A stretch of 64,000 nucleotides of DNA, taken from Sphingomonas jeddahensis. Its GTDB lineage: Bacteria > Pseudomonadota > Alphaproteobacteria > Sphingomonadales > Sphingomonadaceae. Below, one piece after another: positions 1 through 7,769 of this stretch. The stretch's first letter is position 1. Each line of letters starts with the position of its first letter. The notes below the pieces were generated by a model, which saw only the letters and a program-made list of their open reading frames with translations, had not been told where the DNA came from and ran no database searches. Location: assembly GCF_001981525.1 (NCBI RefSeq), contig NZ_MPSB01000007.1, forward strand, positions 62,001 to 126,000. The letters are read 5' to 3'. A program made the position numbers and the translations under genes.

Positions 1-586
1 CGAGCTTCTGGCCCTGTCCGGTTTGTGCGCGATGGAACAGCGCGCCCATGACCCCGGCGACCAGGCCCATCGCCGCCATGTGATCGCCAATGCCGGTGCG
101 CAGCTGCGCGGGATCGCCGCCCTTGACGGTGGTCAGTGCACACAGGCCCGAACGCGCCCAGAAGGCGGTGATGTCGAAGCCGGGCTTGTCCGCCTCCGGA
201 CCGTTCGAGCCATAGCCGGTGAAGTTGGCGAAGATCAGGTCGGGCTTGATCGCCTTGAGCTGTTCCCAGCCGAGCCCCAGCCTCTCCAGGCTGGCGGGAC
301 GGGTGTTGGTGACGAACACGTCGGCGGTGGCGACGAGGCGGCGAAGCACCTCGGCGTCATCGGCGTTGGTCAGATCGAGTGCGATCGAGCGTTTGCCGCG
401 ATTGTCATTGTCGAAAACGCGATTCTCGGTGTTCTCCAGCCCGATCGAGCCGAAGAACTGGCGGAACGGGTCGCCGGCAGGCGGCTCGACCTTGATGACT
501 TCGGCGCCCCAATCCGCGAGGATGCCGCACGCGCCCGGTCCAGCGACATAACTGGCCAACTCGACCACGCGAATGCCCTGCAACAT
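1..586 (-). CDS. CaiB/BaiF family CoA-transferase, N-terminal part (cut by window edge)
   Basis: An open frame enters the window from the left edge and its ATG lies at 586-584, so only the first ~195 residues are visible. The start reads MLQGIRVVELASYVAGPGA, followed by ADWGAEVIKVEPP and then NRGKRSIALDL at roughly residues 60-70. These are the typical N-terminal signatures of family III (CaiB/BaiF) CoA-transferases, which move CoA between an acyl-CoA donor and a carboxylic acid. The catalytic Asp region expected near residue 170 (GIGDHMAAMG) is present. It lies downstream of an SDR gene on the same strand with an 80-bp gap, and a second family member sits at 3600-4796, so both probably serve acyl-CoA catabolism. 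The substrate cannot be told from sequence. Confidence 0.9.
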   Translation of the reverse strand, partial: MLQGIRVVELASYVAGPGACGILADWGAEVIKVEPPAGDPFRQFFGSIGLENTENRVFDNDNRGKRSIALDLTNADDAEVLRRLVATADVFVTNTRPASLERLGLGWEQLKAIKPDLIFANFTGYGSNGPEADKPGFDITAFWARSGLCALTTVKGGDPAQLRTGIGDHMAAMGLVAGVMGALFHRAQTGQGQKL

Positions 587-666
587 CAATCCAACTCCCG
601 TGTCGTGCGGCATTGTCGCTCTCGCGGCCGCTTGTGTTCACCTTTACCGCGCGTGTTTCCGCTTGT

Positions 667-1566
667 TCAAGCGGTGCGCTGCGCCTTGTCCTTTGCGGTG
701 GTCGCGCGGATCGATTGCCGCGCCTCGGCCCACTGCTCGTCTGTCCAGGAGCGCATCGAGGAAAAATTACCGCCGGTGGCGAGGTAGCGCGCGCCGTCGA
801 TCGCGATTGTCTGGCCGCTGACATATTCGGCCTGCGGCGACATCAGGAAGGCGGCAAGATTGGCGAGTTCGGGCATTCGCCCGACGCGGCCCATCGGATA
901 GTCGGTGGTGTCGCGGAAGGCGCTGCCGCCCTCGGTGGGGCGCAGGCGGGCGGACATGCCCTCGGTAGGGAAAGTGCCCGGCGCAATGCAATTGAGGCGG
1001 ATGCCCTTGTCGGCCCATTCCACGGCCAGACTTTGCGACATGACGTTGATGCCCGCCTTGGACATGGCGCTGGGCACGGTGAAGGCCGAGCCGTTCCATA
1101 CCCAGGTGGCGAGGATCGACAGCACCGAGGCGGACACGCCCTGGTCAATCCAGCGCTTGCCGCACGCCAAAGTCACGGCGAAGGAGCCGCGGAACACGAT
1201 GTTCGAGATGGCGTCGAACCCGCGCATCGAGAGATCCTGGGTGCGGCTTACGAAATTGCCGGCCGCATTGTTGACGAGGCCGGTGAGCGCGCCGCCGTTG
1301 TTCCAGATCCGGTCGAGCATGTCATCGATCGCGTCGGCATCGCGGATGTCGCAGGCGAGGCCAACCATCTTGCCGCCATGCTGGCCCATCAGCTCCTCGG
1401 CGGTTTCATCGAGCACGTTGCCGCGGCGGCCGCAGATGAACACCTCCGCGCCGAGGATCAGGAACGCCTCAGCCATGACCTTGCCGAGCCCCGTGCCGCC
1501 GCCGGTGACGAGGATGCGGTGGCCGTTTAGCAGGCCATCGCGGAACATCAGATCGTCGCGGGTCAA
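667..1566 (-). CDS. Short-chain dehydrogenase/reductase, 2,4-dienoyl-CoA reductase-like
   Basis: A 299-residue SDR, probably an NADP-dependent enoyl- or 2,4-dienoyl-CoA reductase. The Rossmann motif TGGGTGLGK is near the N terminus and the NNAAGNF motif is in the middle. In place of the usual YxxxK the active site reads SAMSK. Loss of the Tyr with retained Ser and Lys is what the peroxisomal/mitochondrial dienoyl-CoA reductase branch shows, which is why I prefer that branch. The chosen start is TTG at 1566-1564, since the sequence just upstream (gggaggg, six bases before) is a strong ribosome site. An ATG six codons later (1548) is the alternative, and an upstream extension to 1758 lacks protein-like character. 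Lies between a CoA-transferase and an S10 peptidase. Confidence 0.85.
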   Translation of the reverse strand: MTRDDLMFRDGLLNGHRILVTGGGTGLGKVMAEAFLILGAEVFICGRRGNVLDETAEELMGQHGGKMVGLACDIRDADAIDDMLDRIWNNGGALTGLVNNAAGNFVSRTQDLSMRGFDAISNIVFRGSFAVTLACGKRWIDQGVSASVLSILATWVWNGSAFTVPSAMSKAGINVMSQSLAVEWADKGIRLNCIAPGTFPTEGMSARLRPTEGGSAFRDTTDYPMGRVGRMPELANLAAFLMSPQAEYVSGQTIAIDGARYLATGGNFSSMRSWTDEQWAEARQSIRATTAKDKAQRTA

Positions 1567-1692
1567 AGTTATCCCTCCCTTGGAGCGATGCTGGTTCGCG
1601 GGAGTGGGCGATCGATCGAGAATCGCGATCGCCCCGCGTCCTGCATCGCGATCTTTATGATCGTTAAAACAGGTGCGGGGTTGCTGCAAGCA

Positions 1693-1712
1693 TAAACGCG
1701 TGGAGGCGTTTA
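1693..1712. promoter_or_regulatory. Perfect inverted repeat upstream of the SDR gene
   Basis: TAAACGC (1693-1699) and GCGTTTA (1706-1712) form perfect 7-base arms around a 6-base spacer, about 130 bases upstream of the TTG start of the minus-strand SDR gene. The spacing suits a dimeric regulator operator. No regulator can be assigned from the sequence. Confidence 0.3.
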
Positions 1713-1785
1713 CGGTCGGAAAGGAGGGTTGAGGAGGAGATGGCAGTGTGGGGGGCATGACGCTTTATTACTGCCCTCTCTCCGA

Positions 1786-1812
1786 CCCTCTCCCCCGCAA
1801 GCGGGGAGAGGG
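1786..1812. repeat. Self-palindromic intergenic repeat (CCCTCTCCCC type)
   Basis: A near-perfect palindrome with arms ccctctcccc and ggggagaggg lies just after the stop of the minus-strand S10 peptidase. The same family recurs twice between glk and edd (17313-17336 and 17406-17429). It may act as a transcription terminator or mRNA 3' stabiliser for the peptidase gene, but it lacks a clear T-tract. Confidence 0.6.
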
Positions 1813-1816
1813 AGAA

Positions 1817-3415
1817 TTAATTTGGCGTGGGCGAGCGCGCGTCGCTGACCGCTTCGTCGTACCAGCGGGCGAGATCCACCTTCATCTGGCGCAGCGCATC
1901 CGGGTTCAGATAGGTCATGTGGCCGGCCGGATAATATGTGTAGGTGAGGTTGGCCTGCTGCGCCGGCTCGAGCATCATATGGCCGAGATCGTTTTCCGTG
2001 CCGAAGAACGGCGTCGCCATGTCGTAATAACCGTTGAGCGACAGCACCTTGAGATACGGATTGGTCCGCATCGCCGCAGCGAGATCGATGGCGGTGTTGG
2101 GATTGTTCTGGCTGCCGAAGCCGCTGCCCGGTGCCTTGTGCGCCCAGTTCCACTTGAATCCGGCCCCGTCGCGTGCGGAGAGCCGGTACGGCAGCTCGGT
2201 CCGGTAGCCCAAGGTCGAGTGCAGATAATCGTGAAAGGACGCAATGTACGCGCCGGAGATTGCGTCAGACGATGCGTCGGTTTCGGGCCGCTCGCCCGCC
2301 GCATCAGTGTCGATGCCGAGATAGCGAGAGTCGAAGCGGCCGACCGTGCGGGCGGAATCGCGCAGCAGCTCCTTGCGGAAGCGCGACAGTTCGATGCGCA
2401 GGTTGTTCTGCTTGATATACCCCGGGCTGACGCCGATCAGCTGGCTCATCTGCTCGGCGATTTGATCACGTTCCTGCGACGAGATCAGCTGACCCTTGGC
2501 GAGCGCGGCCAAATACGGGCCGGTGGCGAAAGCGCGCGCCCGGGCGACGATCGTCGCGACGTCGGCGGGGCGGTTCTGCAGGCGATTATGGTACCAGGCG
2601 GTGGCGGCATAGCTGGGCAGATAGTTGATATAAACCTGGTCGAGCCCGGGCTGACGATAGCCGTAGTTCATGATCGAGCTGAGCAGCATCACGCCGTTCA
2701 GCGCCATGCCGCGATCCTGAAGCTGATAGGCGAGCGCGCCGGCCCGCAGCGTGCCATAGCTTTCGCCCAGAATGAACTTGGGGCTCATCCAGCGGCCGTA
2801 TTTGGTGACATAGCGCATGATCGCTCGCGCGAAGACGTCGACATCCTCGTCCACGCCGTAGAAATCGCCCGGCTTCATGTCGCCAAGCGGGCGCGAATAA
2901 CCGGAACCGATCGCGTCCAGGAAGACGAGGTCGGTCTTGTCGAGCAGCGAGTCCGGATTGGGGCCGACATCGTACGGCGCGGGACGGACGAATTCGGGGT
3001 TGGTGGTGCGGATGCGGATCGGGGCGAAGGATCCCATGCGCAACCAGAAGCTCGGCGATCCCGGGCCGCCGTTGAACAGGAAGGTGATCGGCCGCTTGGT
3101 GCCCGGCTTGGTGCCGTCGAGCGTGTAAGCGGTGTAGAACATCGAGGCCGTCGGCTTGCCTTCGTTGTCGCGCGTCGTCAGCGTGCCGGCGCTGGCGATG
3201 TAGCTGTAGCGCTTGCCGTCGATCGTCACGCTGTCGCGGTGGCGGGTTTCGGTCTCTTCGACTGGTGCCTTGGCCCAGGCGGCCTCCGCCTCGGCCTTGA
3301 CGACTTCGGCATGGGGGCGGGCGGAGGGCTGCTTGCTGTCGGGCTTGTCCTGCGCCGCAAGCGGGGCGGCGAGTGCGGCGGCGGCGATCAGTGCGGGGAG
3401 GATGTGCTTGGTCAC
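1817..3415 (-). CDS. Secreted serine carboxypeptidase-like protein, peptidase family S10
   Basis: A 532-residue exported hydrolase. A hydrophobic signal peptide ends at about residue 21 (PLAAQ). The oxyanion motif NGGPGS is at 115-120 and the nucleophile Ser219 lies in GESYGT. A late NGYYDMATPF segment fits the Asp region, and PAGHMTY carries the His. Together these complete the Ser-Asp-His triad of serine carboxypeptidases, which remove C-terminal residues from peptides, probably in the periplasm. The start is GTG at 3415-3413, giving the signal peptide directly. The gene is monocistronic on the minus strand and a palindromic repeat follows its stop. Long plus-strand open frames over it are GC-driven shadows. 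Confidence 0.9.
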   Translation of the reverse strand: MTKHILPALIAAAALAAPLAAQDKPDSKQPSARPHAEVVKAEAEAAWAKAPVEETETRHRDSVTIDGKRYSYIASAGTLTTRDNEGKPTASMFYTAYTLDGTKPGTKRPITFLFNGGPGSPSFWLRMGSFAPIRIRTTNPEFVRPAPYDVGPNPDSLLDKTDLVFLDAIGSGYSRPLGDMKPGDFYGVDEDVDVFARAIMRYVTKYGRWMSPKFILGESYGTLRAGALAYQLQDRGMALNGVMLLSSIMNYGYRQPGLDQVYINYLPSYAATAWYHNRLQNRPADVATIVARARAFATGPYLAALAKGQLISSQERDQIAEQMSQLIGVSPGYIKQNNLRIELSRFRKELLRDSARTVGRFDSRYLGIDTDAAGERPETDASSDAISGAYIASFHDYLHSTLGYRTELPYRLSARDGAGFKWNWAHKAPGSGFGSQNNPNTAIDLAAAMRTNPYLKVLSLNGYYDMATPFFGTENDLGHMMLEPAQQANLTYTYYPAGHMTYLNPDALRQMKVDLARWYDEAVSDARSPTPN

Positions 3416-3599
3416 GAATGGCTCTGCATGGCGAAATGGGGCATCATCTTTGACCTAAACTCGAGCGGGGGCAAGACGGTACTATCCTGCTCGACACGAC
3501 AGGCTGATGGGGGGGTAGTCGCTGACGGTGCGCATCGTGGCGACGCCCCTCCACCACCGCCTTCGCCGGCGGTCCCCCTCCCCGTGCCAGGTAGGATTG
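3416..3599. other. Intergenic gap with a small GC hairpin
   Basis: This 184-base stretch between the S10 peptidase start and the CoA-transferase stop holds no gene. It contains a hairpin with arms accgcc (3556-3561) and ggcggt (3568-3573), a common type of intergenic motif in high-GC sphingomonads. It could terminate the minus-strand operon upstream of it. No T-tract is present. Confidence 0.4.
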
Positions 3600-4796
3600 T
3601 TATCCGTTGCGGGCGATGCCGGAGTCGAACAGGCGGCCAATCTCGCCGGAGGATAGGCCGAGGCGTTCGGCGAGGATCTGCTCGCTGTGCTGGCCGTTGC
3701 GGGGGGCGGGAGCCGGGGGACGACGCTCGTCGTGCGGGAGGGTCGCGAAGGCGCCGGCGGCGGGGTAAGAGGTGCCGCTGGGGTCGGCGGCGGTGCCGAA
3801 GATCGGGTTGTCGCCGACTAGTCGCGGGTCGCGCACGGCGTCAGCCATTGTGCCGTAGGCCGAGTGGACGATGCCGCCCTTGTCGAACGCTGCGGCAAGA
3901 TCGGCGTGGTCGCGGGAACCGATCGCGGCCTCGAACAGCGGGAAGAGAGCGTCGCGGTGGTTAAAGCGCAGGCCATCGTCGGTGGCGAAGCTGACGCCGC
4001 GGTCGGCCTCGACGCGGGCGATCGCGTCGCCGAGGTTCAGCGCGGCGATGAGGTTCGCCCATTGGCGGTGGGTGACGACGACGATCATCGTGCGCTTGCC
4101 GTCGCGGGTGACGAAATCGCGCCCGAACAGGCCGAAGACGGTGTTGCCGAGGCGGGGGCGATCGGTGCCGGTGTCCAGCACCTCCGCGATGCCGCCGAGG
4201 TTGGCGACGGTGCCGATCGCGACGTCGGAGAGCGGGATGCGGACCTCGCCGCCCTGGCCGGTGGCGTCGCGGCGGCGGAGCGCGGCCATCAGTGCGAAGG
4301 CGGCATAGGCGCCAGTTAGGAGGTCCCAGGCGGGGAGGACGTGGTTGACCGGCTCGGGGCCGGCACCGGTGAGCATCGGGTAGCCGACCGCGTTATTCAC
4401 CGTGTAGTCGAGTGCGGGGCTGCCGTCCGCCCAGCCCATTACGCGCACGGTGATGAGGTCGGGGCGGCCCTCCGCCAGCGTGTCATGCGCGAGGAAGCCT
4501 TTCACCGGAAAGTTGGTGACGAACTGCCCCGTCGCGCGCACCAGCGCCTGGAGCAGTTCGCGCCCCTCCGGCCGGCCGAGATCGAGCGCGAGGCTCTTCT
4601 TCGCGCGGTTGAGGTTCTCCCAGTAGAGCGAATCGCCCTTGCCGGTGACCGGCCAGCGGCGGAAATCGGGGCCGCCGCCGATTTGGTCGACGCGGATAAC
4701 CTCCGCCCCCATCTGCGCGAGATACAGCCCAGCAGTAGGCGAGGCGACGAAGGACGACGCCTCGATCACGGTGAGGCCGGGGAGGAGGTTGTACAT
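3600..4796 (-). CDS. CaiB/BaiF family CoA-transferase
   Basis: A complete 398-residue family III CoA-transferase, which transfers CoA between an acyl-CoA and a free acid through an aspartyl-CoA anhydride in this family. The N terminus has LPGLTVIEASSFVASP, then QMGAEVIRVDQIGG and NRAKKSLALDLGR, all standard family motifs. It is the last gene of a minus-strand operon. The upstream acyl-CoA dehydrogenase ends one base before its ATG (4796-4794), so translation is likely coupled. The operon order SDR, acyl-CoA dehydrogenase, CoA-transferase suggests activation and beta-oxidation of a carboxylic acid, perhaps branched or terpenoid; the substrate is not identifiable. Confidence 0.92.
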   Translation of the reverse strand: MYNLLPGLTVIEASSFVASPTAGLYLAQMGAEVIRVDQIGGGPDFRRWPVTGKGDSLYWENLNRAKKSLALDLGRPEGRELLQALVRATGQFVTNFPVKGFLAHDTLAEGRPDLITVRVMGWADGSPALDYTVNNAVGYPMLTGAGPEPVNHVLPAWDLLTGAYAAFALMAALRRRDATGQGGEVRIPLSDVAIGTVANLGGIAEVLDTGTDRPRLGNTVFGLFGRDFVTRDGKRTMIVVVTHRQWANLIAALNLGDAIARVEADRGVSFATDDGLRFNHRDALFPLFEAAIGSRDHADLAAAFDKGGIVHSAYGTMADAVRDPRLVGDNPIFGTAADPSGTSYPAAGAFATLPHDERRPPAPAPRNGQHSEQILAERLGLSSGEIGRLFDSGIARNG

Positions 4797-4797
4797 A

Positions 4798-5976
4798 TCA
4801 GTTCACCCCGGCGTTGAACTCGCGCAGCATGTGCTTGGCGATCTGCAGCTGCAGGATCTGCGTGGTGCCTTCGTAGATGCGATAGATGCGCGCATCGCGG
4901 AAGAAGCGCTCCGCGTCATATTCGGCGAGATAGCCGGCACCACCATAGATCTGGACGACACGATCGACGATCCGGCCGCATGCTTCGGAGGCGAACACCT
5001 TGGTCGCGGCCGCCTTGCGCAGCACCGGCTCGCCGGCGTCGACGCGGCGGGCGCAATCGGCAAGCATCGTCTCGGAGGCGTAGAGCTCGATATCGCTGTC
5101 GGCGAGCATCTGCTGGATCAGCTGGAAATTGGCGATCGGCTCGCCGAACGCCTTGCGCTCGCTGGCGTAGCGAAGCGCCGAATCGACTGCCCGGCGGGCA
5201 TAGCCCATCGACGCCGCCGCCACCGACAACCGTCCGTTGTCGAGGCTCTTCATCGCGGTGACGAAGCCTTTGCCTTCCTCCAGCCCGAGCAGGGCATTGG
5301 CGGGGACATGGACGTCTTCCATGATGATGTCGGCGATGTGGGTGCCGGCCTGGCCCATCTTCTTGTCGGACTTGCCGACCGTGACGCCGGGGGTGTCCAT
5401 CGGCACGATGAAGGCGGAGACGTGCGCGTTCTTAGGCAGCGCCTCCTTCGAGGTGCGCGCCATGATGACGGCCATCTTCGCGTCGGGGGCATTGGTGATG
5501 TAGCGCTTGGTGCCGTTTAGCACCCAGCCGTTGCCGGAGCGCACCGCCATCGTCTGCATGCCGGCGGAGTCGCTGCCCGAGCCCGGCTCGGTCAGGCCGA
5601 AGGCGACGACCATGCCGGCGGCCATCTGCGGCAGCCATTCGGCCTTTTGCTCCTCGGTGCCGCCGTTGCGCAGCGCCGAATTGACCATGCCGACGGTGAT
5701 CGAGATGATCGATCGGAAGCACGGCATGGCATAGGCCAGCTCACGGATCGTCTGCGTGTACTGGTAGGTGTTCATCCCCGCGCCGCCGTACTCCTCGGCG
5801 ATGGTCAGCCCGAACAGCCCCATGTCGCGCATCTCGCCGAGGATGTCGGCGGGGATGCGATCGGTTTCGAGGATCTCCTTCTCGGCCGGGATCAGCCGGT
5901 CACGCACATAGCGGCGCAGCTGGTCGATGAACTGATCGAACGTCTCGGCATCCATGCCGGGGTTGAGCGTGGACAT
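4798..5976 (-). CDS. Acyl-CoA dehydrogenase, FAD-dependent
   Basis: A 392-residue acyl-CoA dehydrogenase that introduces an alpha-beta double bond into acyl-CoA using FAD. Family motifs seen are AFGLTEPGSGSD in the FAD-binding middle domain and, near the C terminus, RIYEGTTQI. Glu369 there is the expected catalytic base, as in short- and medium-chain enzymes. The start is ATG at 5976-5974, with gagga about eight bases upstream. An extension to 6093 would run into the neighbouring SDR gene in another frame and is rejected. It is the middle gene of a three-gene minus-strand operon, 11 bases after the SDR stop and 1 base before the CoA-transferase. Confidence 0.93.
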   Translation of the reverse strand: MSTLNPGMDAETFDQFIDQLRRYVRDRLIPAEKEILETDRIPADILGEMRDMGLFGLTIAEEYGGAGMNTYQYTQTIRELAYAMPCFRSIISITVGMVNSALRNGGTEEQKAEWLPQMAAGMVVAFGLTEPGSGSDSAGMQTMAVRSGNGWVLNGTKRYITNAPDAKMAVIMARTSKEALPKNAHVSAFIVPMDTPGVTVGKSDKKMGQAGTHIADIIMEDVHVPANALLGLEEGKGFVTAMKSLDNGRLSVAAASMGYARRAVDSALRYASERKAFGEPIANFQLIQQMLADSDIELYASETMLADCARRVDAGEPVLRKAAATKVFASEACGRIVDRVVQIYGGAGYLAEYDAERFFRDARIYRIYEGTTQILQLQIAKHMLREFNAGVN

Positions 5977-5987
5977 GTTGGTGGTCC

Positions 5988-6902
5988 TCAGATCGGATCG
6001 TAGGGGAAGACGTGCGCCGACACTTCGTCGGCCCGCGCGAAGCTGGGGCGGAAGGAGGGGACGAGCTCGTCGGCGATCGCCTGCGCCGTCCACCCTTCGG
6101 TCTTGGTCATCGACCGAACTGGTCGCGGTTTGGAGAAGAGCACGATCTCGTTGCGGCGGACGGCGAAGATCTGGTTGCTGACGTCCTTCGACGCATCCGA
6201 GGCGAGGAACGCGACCAGCGGGGCGATCTTCTCGGCGCCCATCGACTGCATGCGCTGGACGCGCTCCATCGCGGCGGGCGTGTCGGTCGGGATCGAGGCG
6301 GTCATCCGGCTCCAGGCGAAGGGCGCGATGCAGTTCGAGCGGACGCCGACGCGCGCCATGTCGAGCGCGATCGATTGCGACAGGCCGACGATGCCGAGCT
6401 TGGCGGCGGAGTAGTTCGCCTGGCCGATGTTGCCGATCAGGCCCGAGGTGGAGGTGAAGTGGACGAAGCTGCCTGAGCCTTGCTCACGGAAATAGGGCGT
6501 GGCCGCCTTGGAGACGTTGAACGCGCCGTTGAGGTGGACGTCGATCACCGCGCGCCAATCCTCGTGGCTCATCTTGTGCCAGATCGTATCGCGCAGGATG
6601 CCGGCGTTGTTCACCACCGCGTCGATGCGGCCGAACTTCTTGACGGCATCCTCGATGATCGTCGTCGCGCCGGCCGGATCGGCGACGCTAGCGAGATTGG
6701 CGATCGCCTGCCCGCCGGCGGCGATGATGTCGCTCGCGGTCTGCTCTGCGGGACCGGCCTCGCCGCCGTCGCCGCTTTCGCCGACGCCAGGATCGTTGAT
6801 CACCACCGCCGCGCCTTCCTTGGCGCACAGCAACGCGATCTCGCGCCCGATCCCGCGGCCCGCGCCGGTGACGGCTACGACCTTTCCGTCGAGAATGCCC
6901 AC
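5988..6902 (-). CDS. Short-chain dehydrogenase, 3-hydroxyacyl-CoA dehydrogenase-like
   Basis: A 304-residue SDR resembling the dehydrogenase unit of multifunctional beta-oxidation enzymes. It carries TGAGRGIGRE near residue 10, an extended NDPGVGESGDGG loop, NNAGILRD, and the catalytic YSAAK. The C-terminal extension (about residues 240-304) is also typical of that branch. It probably oxidises 3-hydroxyacyl-CoA with NAD(P). The start is GTG at 6902-6900, preceded by gaggaggtgg six bases upstream; the upstream TTG would place the ribosome site inside the protein. First gene of the operon with the acyl-CoA dehydrogenase and CoA-transferase, and divergent from the IclR regulator. Confidence 0.88.
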   Translation of the reverse strand: MGILDGKVVAVTGAGRGIGREIALLCAKEGAAVVINDPGVGESGDGGEAGPAEQTASDIIAAGGQAIANLASVADPAGATTIIEDAVKKFGRIDAVVNNAGILRDTIWHKMSHEDWRAVIDVHLNGAFNVSKAATPYFREQGSGSFVHFTSTSGLIGNIGQANYSAAKLGIVGLSQSIALDMARVGVRSNCIAPFAWSRMTASIPTDTPAAMERVQRMQSMGAEKIAPLVAFLASDASKDVSNQIFAVRRNEIVLFSKPRPVRSMTKTEGWTAQAIADELVPSFRPSFARADEVSAHVFPYDPI

Positions 6903-7004
6903 GCTCCACCTCCTCAAACTGTTGCGCAGCGGGTTACGGCGGCCCGCCCGTCATTTCAAGATGGTGCATTGCCGTTTCACTCCAATGAAGTTTATGACGC
7001 TGGC
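6903..7004. promoter_or_regulatory. Divergent promoter region between SDR operon and IclR regulator
   Basis: A 102-base gap separates the start of the minus-strand SDR operon from the start of the plus-strand iclR-type gene. Divergent placement of a regulator and a catabolic operon usually means the regulator acts on this region. No perfect palindrome was recognised by eye, so no operator is assigned. Confidence 0.45.
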
Positions 7005-7769
7005 ATGAGTTCGCCCGTGCCCTCCGTCGTTCAAGCCTTCGCGATCATGCGTGCGCTGGGAGACGGGCGCGCGCTGACGCTGTCTGAAGTCGCGCTGACC
7101 TGCGGGATCAGTCCGTCCAGCTGCCTTGGCTTGTTGCGGACGTTGGTGGGGGAGGGGGTGCTCTCGCTCGGCGAGGGCAAGCGCTACGCGCTGTCGCCGC
7201 CGTGGTCGGAGATTGCCGCCAGCGACCTTGATCGATCGACCCGCCTCGTCGCCCGTGCGCGTCCGTTGCTGGAGCGTGCCGCTCGCGCGTGGCATGCGCC
7301 GATCGGCCTGTGGCGAGTCGCCGGGCGCGATCGGTTGCAGCTCGTCGCGCTGGGGCAGAGTGTCGCCGCGACGCGAATCCACATGGAGGAAGGCCAGCGC
7401 CAGCCGATCGGCAGTGGGGCGGTAGGGCGTGCGCTTGCCGCTGCGCAGCGGGTTGGGCGCGACGAACTGGCGCGGCGGTTCGCCGCAGTGCGCTGGCAGC
7501 GGCCCGTCAGCTTCGATGATTATGCCGCCGAAGTAGCGCAGGCTGTGACGCAGGGTCACGGCGTGGATGACGGCCTCAGCTACGCGGGCATCACCTCCGT
7601 TGCGGTCTGCCTTCCGGATGACACGCTTTGTGTCTCCGCATCGGTTTTCGCCGGCTCACGCACCGATGCCGAGTTCGCCGACCTTGCCGCCGCGCTTCAG
7701 GAGCTGGCGGCGGAGATCGCCGCGCTCGACCAGAAACACGCCCTGCCGCTCAGAAAGGCCCGCGCATGA
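7005..7769 (+). CDS. IclR-family transcriptional regulator
   Basis: A 254-residue DNA-binding regulator. The N-terminal winged helix-turn-helix is at about residues 18-45 (SEVALTCGISPSS). A ligand-binding domain follows, with PIGSGAVGRA in the middle and GVDDGLSYAGITSVAV late, both characteristic of the IclR effector domain. The length matches the family. The start at ATG 7005 gives a normal family N terminus; upstream in-frame sequence overlaps the promoter. It diverges from the SDR operon and overlaps the following acyl-CoA dehydrogenase by four bases (ATGA), so it probably senses a substrate of this acyl-CoA pathway and controls both directions. Confidence 0.9.
   Translation: MSSPVPSVVQAFAIMRALGDGRALTLSEVALTCGISPSSCLGLLRTLVGEGVLSLGEGKRYALSPPWSEIAASDLDRSTRLVARARPLLERAARAWHAPIGLWRVAGRDRLQLVALGQSVAATRIHMEEGQRQPIGSGAVGRALAAAQRVGRDELARRFAAVRWQRPVSFDDYAAEVAQAVTQGHGVDDGLSYAGITSVAVCLPDDTLCVSASVFAGSRTDAEFADLAAALQELAAEIAALDQKHALPLRKARA

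Noticed and set aside
1748..3964. A 738-codon open frame on the plus strand
   Set aside because: It is antisense to the S10 peptidase, which has a signal peptide and full catalytic motifs. The plus frame is Arg/Gly-rich with no domain and reflects GC codon bias.
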